From contig WOUS01000002.1 of assembly GCA_009772985.1 (NCBI GenBank), positions 1-64,000 on the forward strand: a DNA stretch of 64,000 nt. The letters run 5' to 3'. Position 1 is the first letter of the stretch, and the number at the start of each line of letters is the position of its first letter. Positions 16,268 to 23,206 of the stretch are shown here, one piece after another. Both the position numbers and the translations under genes were made by a program. The stretch comes from Anaerolineaceae bacterium (lineage in GTDB: Bacteria; Chloroflexota; Anaerolineae; Anaerolineales; Villigracilaceae). Under the pieces are notes generated by a model. It did not search any database, was not told where the DNA came from, and saw only the letters and a list, made by a program, of their open reading frames with translations.

Positions 16268-16874
16268 TTTTATCCTCCCGCAAGTAATTTCCAGTTTCTT
16301 CGGCTTTTTGGCCAAGATTTGATAATAGCTCTTTGAAAACCGCTATCTGCGCTTGTATTTCTCTCTTACTACATTCGCTAAGTTCTTGAATAATAGGTGC
16401 AATAGTTGATAAGAAGTATGCGAAGCCTTTTGTTGTTGAAACGCTTATCGATCTATTCTCTCCTAAAATATAAGAAACCGTTTTCGAGATTATCTCTAAT
16501 CGTCTAATATTCTGCCTAATTATTTCATCTCTTTGTTCAACCCATTCAGGGTTTTCTTCTGTGTGCATCGATTCGATTTTTTGACGGGATTCATGCGCTA
16601 AGCGCCCAATGTATTCTACTTGGGAAAGTAAATACTCTTCGAAAGGTAATGCCTTTTTTCTTTCTTCTTTTCGCTTCCACCAAACATCTAGTAAAAGGAA
16701 TCCGAACGCAATGACGACGATCTGCAAAAAAGCATCGAAGATTCTGTTAATAAAGATTGATAATTCGAACTCTGGCAATTCCGGAGAGGCTTGCCACGCG
16801 CATGCGGTTATAAGCAACCACGGAATAATGCAGAGTACAAGTAATTTGTAGTTGGTTAATCCTTTTCCCGACAT
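16254..16874 (-). CDS. Two-helix membrane protein, partner of the P-loop ATPase
   Basis: A 206-residue protein without recognised family. Hydrophobic segments at about 9-27 and 46-66 form an N-terminal hairpin. The remaining 140 residues are charged and helical, with coiled-coil character (for example EERKKALPFEEYLL and the stretch around IIRQNIRRLEIISK), and probably cytosolic. AAGGAG lies 12 nt before the ATG at 16874, a long spacing. Its stop lies inside the start of the ATPase gene, so the two are translationally coupled and probably function together at the membrane. AT-rich like its partner. Confidence 0.75.
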   Translation of the reverse strand: MSGKGLTNYKLLVLCIIPWLLITACAWQASPELPEFELSIFINRIFDAFLQIVVIAFGFLLLDVWWKRKEERKKALPFEEYLLSQVEYIGRLAHESRQKIESMHTEENPEWVEQRDEIIRQNIRRLEIISKTVSYILGENRSISVSTTKGFAYFLSTIAPIIQELSECSKREIQAQIAVFKELLSNLGQKAEETGNYLREDKNDSS

Positions 16875-17003
16875 CGGTTGTGAAATCTCCTTCCCATATA
16901 AAGTTAGTAAGCCACCCAAACGGCTTAATCGCCTTATGTCTGTACCGCCTATGACGGTAAAAAAAGAGTCGGCAAATTAGGCGATAAGGCTGTTGCAATC
17001 GTT

Positions 17004-17032
17004 ATTGTATTTATATCTATCACACTTGTCAA
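17004..17032 (-). promoter_or_regulatory. Consensus promoter of the AT-rich island
   Basis: On the reverse strand TTGACA (17027-17032), a 17-nt spacer and TACAAT (17004-17009) form a near-perfect housekeeping promoter. It reads into the membrane-protein/ATPase pair with a leader of about 120 nt. This is one of the clearest promoters in the window and marks the right boundary of the low-GC segment. Confidence 0.8.
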
Positions 17033-17066
17033 GCGCCGCATTCTTGTGTCCTGTCCGCAAAACAGA

Positions 17067-17096
17067 CAGGCGGCCGCCCTCGCGGACAGCCGCCTG
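17067..17096 (-). terminator. Terminator of the alpha/beta-hydrolase gene
   Basis: CAGGCGGC/GCCGCCTG arms (8 bp) separated by 14 nt, followed on the reverse strand by TCTGTTTTG, just downstream of the 17107 stop. Confidence 0.6.
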
Positions 17097-17106
17097 CTTG
17101 ATCCAA

Positions 17107-17940
17107 CTACACGTGCGCCTTGAGCCAGGTCTCCAAATCTTTGAACATGGTCTCGCGCTCCGGCTCGTTGTGCACCTCGTGGTACAGCCCCTCGTACATC
17201 TTGAGCGTTTTGTCCGCGGAACCGGCCTTGTCGTAGAGCATCTGCGCACCGGCGGGGTCCACGAGCCGGTCAGCGCTGCCCTGGATGATGAAAAACGGCA
17301 GGGTGATCTTCTCCACCTCCGCAGTGACGCGCTGCATGGCGCGCAGCATCTCCGCCGCCAGCCGGGCAGGCGTCTTGCCGTGAAAGACCAGCGGGTCCTC
17401 CACGTAGGTTTTGACCACTGCCGGGTCGCGCGAGATGCCGGTCGCGTCCAGCCCGAGGACTCCCGCTTTCGGCGCGATGTTCGAGAGGAGCTTGCCCATC
17501 GTAACGGTCAGCGGGGAAATGTTGGCCGGGATCTTGACCGCCGGAGCGGAGATAATCGCACCTTTGAAGTCGGCTTGATGGTCGAGGAGATAGTGGCACG
17601 TAATCAACCCGCCCATGCTGTGGCCGTAGAGGAAGACCGGCTTCTCCGGCTGCCAGACCTTGACCATGTTGTAGTAGATCGTCAGGTTGTCGGTGTAATC
17701 ACTGAACCGCTCGACCATCTCGCGCCCGCCCTCCGACTTGCCGTGGCCGATGTGGTCCAGCCCGTAGACGGCGTAGCCGAGCGGAACGAAGTGGTTGACC
17801 ACGTTCGTGTAGCGCCCGCAGTATTCGCCCAGCCCGTGGACGATGAGCAGGACGGCCTTGACTTTCCCTTCCGGGAGCCAGGCCTGGTAATAGATGCTGG
17901 CGTTGCGCACGCCTTTGAAATTGCCTTCAGTGTGGTTCAT
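17107..17940 (-). CDS. Alpha/beta-hydrolase, monoacylglycerol lipase/lysophospholipase type
   Basis: A 277-residue serine hydrolase. The oxyanion motif VHGLGEYCGRY (about 34-44), nucleophile elbow GHSMGG (106-111), an acid Asp in GSADRLVDP and the terminal His in YHEVHNEPE match the PldB/monoacylglycerol lipase family. There is no signal peptide, so it is cytoplasmic. AAGGAG is positioned 5 nt before the ATG. It is transcribed toward the AT-rich island but has its own promoter and terminator. Confidence 0.88.
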   Translation of the reverse strand: MNHTEGNFKGVRNASIYYQAWLPEGKVKAVLLIVHGLGEYCGRYTNVVNHFVPLGYAVYGLDHIGHGKSEGGREMVERFSDYTDNLTIYYNMVKVWQPEKPVFLYGHSMGGLITCHYLLDHQADFKGAIISAPAVKIPANISPLTVTMGKLLSNIAPKAGVLGLDATGISRDPAVVKTYVEDPLVFHGKTPARLAAEMLRAMQRVTAEVEKITLPFFIIQGSADRLVDPAGAQMLYDKAGSADKTLKMYEGLYHEVHNEPERETMFKDLETWLKAHV

Positions 17941-17969
17941 GGGGTCTCCTTATGGATAATTCTGGAAAT

Positions 17970-17997
17970 AGTATAGCACGAGATTGGACGCGGACAA
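17970..17997 (-). promoter_or_regulatory. Promoter of the alpha/beta-hydrolase gene
   Basis: Reverse strand TTGTCC (17992-17997), 16-nt spacer, TATACT (17970-17975) within GTGCTATACT. Confidence 0.6.
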
Positions 17998-18010
17998 TCA
18001 GTTCTTTTGC

Positions 18011-18037
18011 CACGGATTACGCGGATTTTCGCGGAGG
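18011..18037. repeat. Word-type repeat fragment (ACGCGGATT)
   Basis: CACGGATT, ACGCGGATT and TTCGCGGAGG words follow each other. This matches one arm of the larger palindromic element at 32807-32940. Confidence 0.6.
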
Positions 18038-18080
18038 AAGAAGAGAAAAATACGTGTCTGGAAATATCTTCGTTCCCGGG

Positions 18081-18368
18081 TCACGCGCCTTCAACCACCA
18101 CCATGTTCGTGCGGGCGTACTTGTGACGCAGCGCCCGCGCCGGGGCGTATTCGGGAGAGTCCAGCCAGGCTTTGGCTTTTTCGATACTTTCAAATTCCAG
18201 GATCACCAGCCGGTTGGTGTGCCAGCCGCCTTCCAGCGTCTCGTTCCGCCCGCCGCGGGCGATGTACCTGCCGCCGTAGAGTTGGACGGCTGCCGGGGCG
18301 AGTTTCTTGTATTCCTCGTAGCCGGCGGGGTCGGTGACTTCGATATCCACGATCACGTATGCGCTCAT
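18081..18368 (-). CDS. DUF1330 family protein
   Basis: A 95-residue protein of the dimeric alpha/beta-barrel superfamily. The start MSAYVIVDIEVTDPAGYEEY, the middle YGGRYIARGG and the tail RLVILEFESIEKAKAW are diagnostic of DUF1330. Members resemble small heme/antibiotic-monooxygenase folds, but the reaction is unknown. It lies between two hydrolase genes on the same strand, with GAGAGAG ahead of the ATG as a weak ribosome site. Confidence 0.87.
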   Translation of the reverse strand: MSAYVIVDIEVTDPAGYEEYKKLAPAAVQLYGGRYIARGGRNETLEGGWHTNRLVILEFESIEKAKAWLDSPEYAPARALRHKYARTNMVVVEGA

Positions 18369-18384
18369 GCTGCTCTCTCTTTCG

Positions 18385-18420
18385 AGTCCGCTTACCCTAC
18401 GGGTACGATGTCAGCGGACT
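18385..18420. repeat. Inverted repeat AGTCCGCT...AGCGGACT
   Basis: Eight-base-pair outer arms and an inner TACC/GGTA pair form a nested stem just upstream of the DUF1330 gene. Confidence 0.5.
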
Positions 18421-18460
18421 TGGCATCTCAGCCGGGGATTTTAATCCACGGCGGGCGGCG

Positions 18461-18518
18461 GGACAAATTGACAATTTGTCCTACAGGTGGGGCAGGACAA
18501 ACTGAAGTTTGTCCTACA
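18461..18518 (-). repeat. Pair of REP-like palindromes with GTAG heads
   Basis: GGACAAATTG-A-CAATTTGTCC (18461-18481) and AGGACAAACT-GA-AGTTTGTCCT (18494-18515) stand 12 nt apart. On the reverse strand both stems begin directly at a GTAG tetranucleotide, the hallmark of REP elements processed by REP-associated tyrosine transposases. They lie directly downstream of the 18514 gene's stop. Confidence 0.75.
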
Positions 18519-19410
18519 AGTGAGAATCCAGGAATGCGCCGATGCGGTTGATGGCCTGCTGCGCTTCGGGAACGTACGGCGCGAAGCCCTGGAAGACGTG
18601 CCACATCCCATCCCAGACCTCGAACCGGTTCGCCACGCCGGCGGCATTCATTTTCGCCTCCAGCCGGGACGAGTCATCGTAGAGGATCTCCTCGCTCCCC
18701 ACCTGGATGAGCGTGGGCGGCAGGCCGCGCGGGTCGGCGAAGAGCGGCGAGATGTACGGGTGCGTGAGCGGTTGGCTTCCAGCGTAGGCGTTGATCAGCC
18801 AGCCGTCGCCGTTGCTGTGCAGGAGCGGATCGCGGCTGGCGCGGGTGCGGATCGAGTCGCCGGAGAAGGTCAGGTCGGTCCAGGGCGAGATGAGGAAGAG
18901 CGCGGCGGGGAGGGACTCCTGGCGGTCGCGCAGGGACAGGGCAGCGGCGAGGGTCAGGCCGCCGCCCGCCGAGTCGCCGCCGATGGCGATGTGTTCGGGC
19001 GCGTATCCCTGCCCGAGGAGCCAGCGCCAGGCCGCCAGCGCGTCGTCGAGGGCGGCGGGAAAGGGATGCTCGGGGGCGAGGCGGTAATCCACTGAAAGGA
19101 TGCGCGTCTGCCCAGCGCAGGCGATGCGCCCGGTCAGGCCGCGGTGGGTGGTGGGCGAGCCGATGATGTACGCGCCGCCGTGCAGGTAGAGCACGGCGCG
19201 GCCGGGCGCGGCCGCGTCCGGTTCGACCCAGTCGGAGGGGACGCCGCCCGCCGAAACGGTCCGCACCGACACGCCGCGCGGCACACGGATGGCGCGCCGG
19301 GCGGCCGCGTCGAACTGTCTCCGGCGTACTTCCAGCGGTTCGAAGGAGAGGAGCGCGTTCCTGGCGTCGCGCAACATGCTTTGGATGATGCGGCTGCGGA
19401 AACTGGGCAT
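18514..19410 (-). CDS. Alpha/beta-hydrolase, hormone-sensitive lipase family
   Basis: A 298-residue esterase/lipase. The HSL signature HGGAY (77-81) supplies the oxyanion hole, GDSAGG (145-150) carries the nucleophile, and an Asp after the LIQVGSEE strand and the His in MWHVFQ complete the triad. No signal peptide is seen. Its stop codon overlaps the last base pairs of a REP-like palindrome. A short-chain ester substrate is likely from family knowledge. Confidence 0.88.
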   Translation of the reverse strand: MPSFRSRIIQSMLRDARNALLSFEPLEVRRRQFDAAARRAIRVPRGVSVRTVSAGGVPSDWVEPDAAAPGRAVLYLHGGAYIIGSPTTHRGLTGRIACAGQTRILSVDYRLAPEHPFPAALDDALAAWRWLLGQGYAPEHIAIGGDSAGGGLTLAAALSLRDRQESLPAALFLISPWTDLTFSGDSIRTRASRDPLLHSNGDGWLINAYAGSQPLTHPYISPLFADPRGLPPTLIQVGSEEILYDDSSRLEAKMNAAGVANRFEVWDGMWHVFQGFAPYVPEAQQAINRIGAFLDSHL

Positions 19411-19421
19411 GGCTGGGAATC

Positions 19422-20135
19422 CTATTGATCGAATGACCAGACCTTGATGTCATCGAGGTAAATGATCATATCGGGGCTGAGCAATTCGAACATCAATCTT
19501 CCTTTTAACAGGCGGTCATCGGTGGCTGAGGTTATCCGGTTGTTGTCGATGAACACGATCATCTCTTCCCCGCGGGCTTCGAGTTTTATCAGGTACCAGA
19601 CATTTTCCTGGAACGTGAAGGGTTGTTGCGCTTGTGGTAAGCGTTGGTAGTACCAGTCCGTATCAGCGCTTGTAAAAATAAAGCCAATCTCTTGGTCTGG
19701 AGGAGGAAAAAGGTAAAGGCAATATTTTTGCTGATTCTGGTAACGGAAATCCAATAGCACTCCACCAAGTTGGATGAATTTAATCCGAAACTCGACAATC
19801 CCGTTTGAGAAATCGGATGGACCAAAGACGGCATCTGCCAGGACATCCGAGCCGGATGGTAGTGCGGTTGCCTTTAGTACGTAGTTGGATTTGTCTTTGG
19901 CGATTTCCCAAGTGCCAACATAATATGTAAATCCGCTGGCAACGCCATCTTCGAAGTCCTCGCTGAAAATCAGCGTGGCATCAGGTGGATTCGTGGCGGT
20001 GGGTGCTGGCGGTTTTTCCAGCCATTTTTCCAGCAGCGGGCTTCCGAGCAGTGCCGCGATGACCGTCCCAACCAGGCCAATCACGGCAATCACAATGGTT
20101 ACATTGACGCTCTTGTCCGTTGATTTTTTAGACAT
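19422..20135 (-). CDS. Membrane-anchored protein with LamG-like (DUF1080-type) domain
   Basis: A 237-residue protein. A single membrane helix (about 16-36) follows a basic N-terminus, then a Pro-rich linker and an outside beta-sandwich (about 52-237). The phrases FSEDFEDGVASGF and the C-terminal IYLDDIKVWSFD are typical of LamG/3-keto-disaccharide-hydrolase-like carbohydrate-binding folds. AAGGAGG precedes the ATG at 20135. It overlaps the kinase gene by 8 nt. GC is lower than in its neighbours. Ligand unknown. Confidence 0.75.
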   Translation of the reverse strand: MSKKSTDKSVNVTIVIAVIGLVGTVIAALLGSPLLEKWLEKPPAPTATNPPDATLIFSEDFEDGVASGFTYYVGTWEIAKDKSNYVLKATALPSGSDVLADAVFGPSDFSNGIVEFRIKFIQLGGVLLDFRYQNQQKYCLYLFPPPDQEIGFIFTSADTDWYYQRLPQAQQPFTFQENVWYLIKLEARGEEMIVFIDNNRITSATDDRLLKGRLMFELLSPDMIIYLDDIKVWSFDQ

Positions 20136-20748
20136 ATTCAGCCTCCTTATCAACCAAGAACCGCTGAAGTGTGCTGACCAGCCCCGGCAGGAGGCGCTGG
20201 TAATCAGGGTCATCCTCGGAAACGTCGAGCGCCAGGAGGCGCGCCGGGTCGAGCATGGCGAGCCATTCGGCGAGGAAAGCGTCGAGCAGGGAAATATCCT
20301 CGGCGGAGGCGATGTTGATGCGGTCGCGCTTTGCCAGCCTCCGGGCGATGACCTCGGGGCGGGCGGTCAGGTGGAGCACCAGGTCGGGAGGCAGGAGCAG
20401 GCTGCGGGTCCACGTGTAGAAGCGGCGGCACAGGTCGAACTCGTCATCGGTCAGCCAGCCGCGGGCGTGGAACAGGCGGGTGAAGCCGTGGAAGTCCATC
20501 TCCAGGCCGCCGTCCAGCACGCCGGTCTCCATCCTGGACCGGATGCCTGTCTCCTGCTCGGCGCGCAGCAGGAGGTAGTCCATCTGGTTGGCGAGGGCGA
20601 AGCGGCGGTCGGCCTTGAAGCGCGCCTGGAAGGGGCGTTCGGCGTGCCCCTCCAGCCCGGAGGTGAAGCCGGTCTCCCGGCAGAGGGCGCGCGCCAGGGC
20701 GGTCTTGCCGACGCCGGTGCTGCCGACGATGACGATGAGCTTGCCCAT
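20128..20748 (-). CDS. Deoxynucleoside kinase-like P-loop kinase
   Basis: A 206-residue cytoplasmic kinase. Walker A GSTGVGKT is at 9-16. The phrase ANQMDYLLLRAEQE and the LID-type stretch LTARPEVIARRLAKRDR match the dNK family (deoxyguanosine/deoxyadenosine/thymidine kinase). The specific nucleoside cannot be assigned. The start at 20748 is the family start. The upstream sequence is a GTAG-type inverted repeat, so no proper Shine-Dalgarno is present. Confidence 0.82.
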   Translation of the reverse strand: MGKLIVIVGSTGVGKTALARALCRETGFTSGLEGHAERPFQARFKADRRFALANQMDYLLLRAEQETGIRSRMETGVLDGGLEMDFHGFTRLFHARGWLTDDEFDLCRRFYTWTRSLLLPPDLVLHLTARPEVIARRLAKRDRINIASAEDISLLDAFLAEWLAMLDPARLLALDVSEDDPDYQRLLPGLVSTLQRFLVDKEAEYV

Positions 20749-20756
20749 GGGTTCGG

Positions 20757-20851
20757 GTAGGGGCGACCCGTTGCGTTGGGCGGAATAACGAGGATTTCCG
20801 TCTTGCCGCCCGGATAGTCTGCCTGTGCAAACCGACAAGGGTCGCCCTTAC
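20757..20851. repeat. 95-bp element with GTAGGGGCGACCC terminal inverted repeats
   Basis: GTAGGGGCGACCC at 20757-20769 pairs with GGGTCGCCCTTAC at 20839-20851 (12 of 13). The intervening 69 bp have no coding potential. The ends match the shorter element at 34488-34524. It occupies the 5' flank of the kinase gene. Confidence 0.75.
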
Positions 20852-20855
20852 ACAA

Positions 20856-20966
20856 TCATTTCTTTCGCGCCGCGGCGAGGGCGGCGTTGATCTGGTCAAT
20901 GTGCGAGATGGTGTGCGATCCCAGTTCGAACATCTGGGAGGCAGCGGTGAAGCAAGTTGTTGCCAT
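20856..20966 (-). CDS. Possible 36-residue small protein or gene remnant
   Basis: An ATG at 20966 follows the dinB-like gene's stop by one base and is preceded by GGAAGGAAAC, a good ribosome site inside that gene's end. The 36 residues (start MATTCFTAASQMFELG, end ALAAARKK) are amphipathic and do not resemble a known family. It could be a genuine small gene in the same operon or the tail of a decayed gene. Confidence 0.4.
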   Translation of the reverse strand: MATTCFTAASQMFELGSHTISHIDQINAALAAARKK

Positions 20967-20967
20967 A

Positions 20968-21462
20968 TCAGTTTCCTTCCTTTCCCAGCGGCCTGGCGGG
21001 ATTTTCCAGCCATTTGCGGATGTCGCGGGCGTGCTCCTCCTCGTGGTCGCGGAACATGTCCACGAGGAATGTGACGGTGGTCTTCTCGCCCCACGGAACG
21101 ATGAGCGGTTCGAGGAATTTGTCGTCGGGCAATTGCTCGATGATGGCGCGCAGCACCTGCCGCGTCAGCCGCCATTCTTTGAGGACTTTATCGTAATCCA
21201 GGTCGTGGCGGGAGGTGACGGTGTGGGCGTTGTACTCGTCCAGGCTGCGGATGGCCTCCAGCGCGGGCGGGTGGCCGGCCACGTGGGCGCGCAGGGAGTC
21301 GATGGTGGCGTCGTCCCAGCCGGTCATGTGGGCCAGCATTTCCTTGATCGTCCAGCCGGGGTAGATCGGTTTGGCGGCATCTATTTTCGGCAGGAGTTCT
21401 TCGATGCTTTGGCGGGTCTCGTCGAGACGGTGGAGCAGGAAACTTCGTTCCGGGCTGGGCAT
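20968..21462 (-). CDS. DinB/YfiT-like four-helix-bundle protein
   Basis: A 164-residue protein with the DinB-like metal-binding bundle. His residues in KEMLAHMTGWDD and in FRDHEEEHARDIRKWL (C-terminal) fit the three-His site. Members are metal-dependent thiol transferases or hydrolase-like, but the substrate is unknown. AAGGAGG lies 4 nt before the ATG, one of the strongest ribosome sites of the window. Confidence 0.85.
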   Translation of the reverse strand: MPSPERSFLLHRLDETRQSIEELLPKIDAAKPIYPGWTIKEMLAHMTGWDDATIDSLRAHVAGHPPALEAIRSLDEYNAHTVTSRHDLDYDKVLKEWRLTRQVLRAIIEQLPDDKFLEPLIVPWGEKTTVTFLVDMFRDHEEEHARDIRKWLENPARPLGKEGN

Positions 21463-21507
21463 GGGGCCTCCTTTTGAGCATGGCTGATTTTACACCACAA
21501 AGGGTAA

Positions 21508-21525
21508 GGCGAAATTAATTTCGCC
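21508..21525. repeat. 18-bp perfect palindrome
   Basis: GGCGAAATTAATTTCGCC is self-complementary over its whole length and lies between the dinB-like gene and the downstream exporter gene. Confidence 0.65.
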
Positions 21526-21549
21526 CAACAGGCGAGGAAGCGCCGGTTT

Positions 21550-22335
21550 CTACACTTCCGTCTGGATGGCGCTGCCGCTCTCGTAGCGGCGCAGGCCGAG
21601 GTGGAAGAGCAGGATGGCGGCGGCCAGGAATCCGGCCGCGGCGAGAGTCATCAGTCCCAGCGTGGACCAGGAGAAGGCCTTAACGAACCCGGCCGGGACC
21701 GCGCCCATGAACGCCGCCGGGACGACCAGGAACAGCACCACCCTGGCGGCCTGGTTGAAGAGCGTGATGGGATACAGGGCGAAGGTCAGCATGGCATTGA
21801 TGGCGAGCATGGTAAATGTCCCGCCGGTGCCCATCCAGAAGGTCAGGCTCTGGACGATGATGAGGAAGGCGGTGAAGACCGCGGCGGCCAGCAGGACGGC
21901 CAGCACGAAACGCGCCAGCCCGTCCCAGGTGAACTGGCCGGAGGCGGCGTAACTGATGAAGCCGTAGAGGAAGTCCCCGAAGCCGCTTGGGACGACGCGG
22001 CTGGCGAGGGCGTGGAGCAGGGTCGGGCGCGGCAGGGACAGGTAGTAGTCCAGCCGCCCGCCGGTGATGATCTCGCTCAGGTTGAAGGCGTTGCCGAAGA
22101 GCATCCCAACCAGCCCGAAGGCCGAGGCGGCGATGCCGAAGACGATGAACATGTCAGCGAGTTCCCAGCCGCGCACGTCCTTGAAACGGTCGAAGAAGAT
22201 GACCCAGACGAGGAAGTAGACGCCATCGTTCAGGATCATGCCGAGGGATTGGGTAATGAACGTGGCACGGTATTCCATCGCCGCGGCGAGGTTGGTTTTC
22301 CAGAGGGAGAGGAGGAATTTGAGTTCGCGGATCAT
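21550..22335 (-). CDS. ABC-2 family permease (DUF990-like)
   Basis: A 261-residue integral membrane protein with six hydrophobic segments. The cluster KTNLAAAMEYRATFITQS near the N-terminus matches PF06182-type exporter subunits. It is the third gene of an ATPase-permease-permease set read from 24205 leftward. No Shine-Dalgarno is present because a tandem 8-mer array abuts the ATG, which may lower its translation. Substrate unknown. Confidence 0.85.
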   Translation of the reverse strand: MIRELKFLLSLWKTNLAAAMEYRATFITQSLGMILNDGVYFLVWVIFFDRFKDVRGWELADMFIVFGIAASAFGLVGMLFGNAFNLSEIITGGRLDYYLSLPRPTLLHALASRVVPSGFGDFLYGFISYAASGQFTWDGLARFVLAVLLAAAVFTAFLIIVQSLTFWMGTGGTFTMLAINAMLTFALYPITLFNQAARVVLFLVVPAAFMGAVPAGFVKAFSWSTLGLMTLAAAGFLAAAILLFHLGLRRYESGSAIQTEV

Positions 22336-22383
22336 ACGTTTACACGTTTACACGTTGGCACGTTGGCACGTTTACACGTTGGC
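22336..22383. repeat. Six tandem 8-mers ACGTT(TA/GG)C
   Basis: Units at 22336, 22344, 22352, 22360, 22368 and 22376 read ACGTTTAC, ACGTTTAC, ACGTTGGC, ACGTTGGC, ACGTTTAC and ACGTTGGC in perfect phase. The array fills the gap between the two permease genes and touches the ATG of the downstream one. Confidence 0.9.
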
Positions 22384-22387
22384 AGGT

Positions 22388-23173
22388 TCAGCCGCCGTTG
22401 ATGGCGAGGCGGCGCAGGCCACGGGAGTAGGCCAGGAGGAGCAGGCCGCCGAGCACGGACAGCCAGACGAACTGCCCGAGGATGATCTGCGCGAACAGTG
22501 CCGGGTCCGGCTGGACGAACAGGCGCGCCGGGCCGTACATCATGTAGGCGAACGGCAGGGACTTGCTGACGGTTTGCAGCCAGGCCGGGTAGAAATCGAG
22601 CGGGATGAGCATGCCGCCGAGAACGAAGGTGAATTTCTGGTAGATCCATTCGTAAGGCGCCACTTCCTCGGACACGAAGGCGGCCAGCCCGATGAGGGCG
22701 TTGAAGCAGAAATGCAGCAGCCAGGCCCCAACCAGCGCGACGAGCGCCACCGGCCAGTTGACCAGGTCCGGGGGCGGGCCGGCCATGACCCAGGTCAGCG
22801 CGCCGCCGAGCAGGAAGAGCATCCCCATGCGCGGCAGGGATTCGCCCAGTCCGCTGGAGAGTTGATACAGGAGGAAGTCGTAGGGCTTGTTCAATAAGTA
22901 TGCGATGGAGCCGTCCTTGACCTGCTGCGAGATGACCCGCGCCAGGCGCGGGCGGCCCAGTTCGAGCGTCTCGGCCAGCAGGAGGTACCACATCGTGTCG
23001 CGCAGGGTCAGGCCGTTGAGTACGTCTGAGCCGGAGGCGGCGAAGGTGACGCGCCACAATTGGTAGAAGATCCACATGAAGAGCAGGATCATCAGGCTGC
23101 GCGTGACCAGTTCGGCGGGATAGGCCAGGCTGTTGACCAGGTTGATGTTGAAGACGGCGAAATACTTTTTCAT
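22388..23173 (-). CDS. ABC-2 family permease
   Basis: A 261-residue integral membrane protein with six hydrophobic segments and the opening AVFNINLVNSLAYPAEL seen in DUF990-like exporter subunits. It pairs with the 21550-22335 permease as a heterodimeric channel served by the ATPase at 23207-24205. The 33-nt gap to the ATPase gene holds GTGAATGGTGAGTAGTGAA-type words and no clear ribosome site. Confidence 0.85.
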   Translation of the reverse strand: MKKYFAVFNINLVNSLAYPAELVTRSLMILLFMWIFYQLWRVTFAASGSDVLNGLTLRDTMWYLLLAETLELGRPRLARVISQQVKDGSIAYLLNKPYDFLLYQLSSGLGESLPRMGMLFLLGGALTWVMAGPPPDLVNWPVALVALVGAWLLHFCFNALIGLAAFVSEEVAPYEWIYQKFTFVLGGMLIPLDFYPAWLQTVSKSLPFAYMMYGPARLFVQPDPALFAQIILGQFVWLSVLGGLLLLAYSRGLRRLAINGG

Positions 23174-23206
23174 GATGGTGGTGAATGGTGAGTAGTGAAC
23201 TGCTCT

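Noticed and set aside
14201-17032. Prophage or integrated plasmid
   Set aside because: Only two coupled genes, with no integrase, structural gene, attachment-site repeat or tRNA at the boundary.
22336-22383. CRISPR-like repeat array
   Set aside because: The units are 8 bp with no spacers and no cas genes are near.
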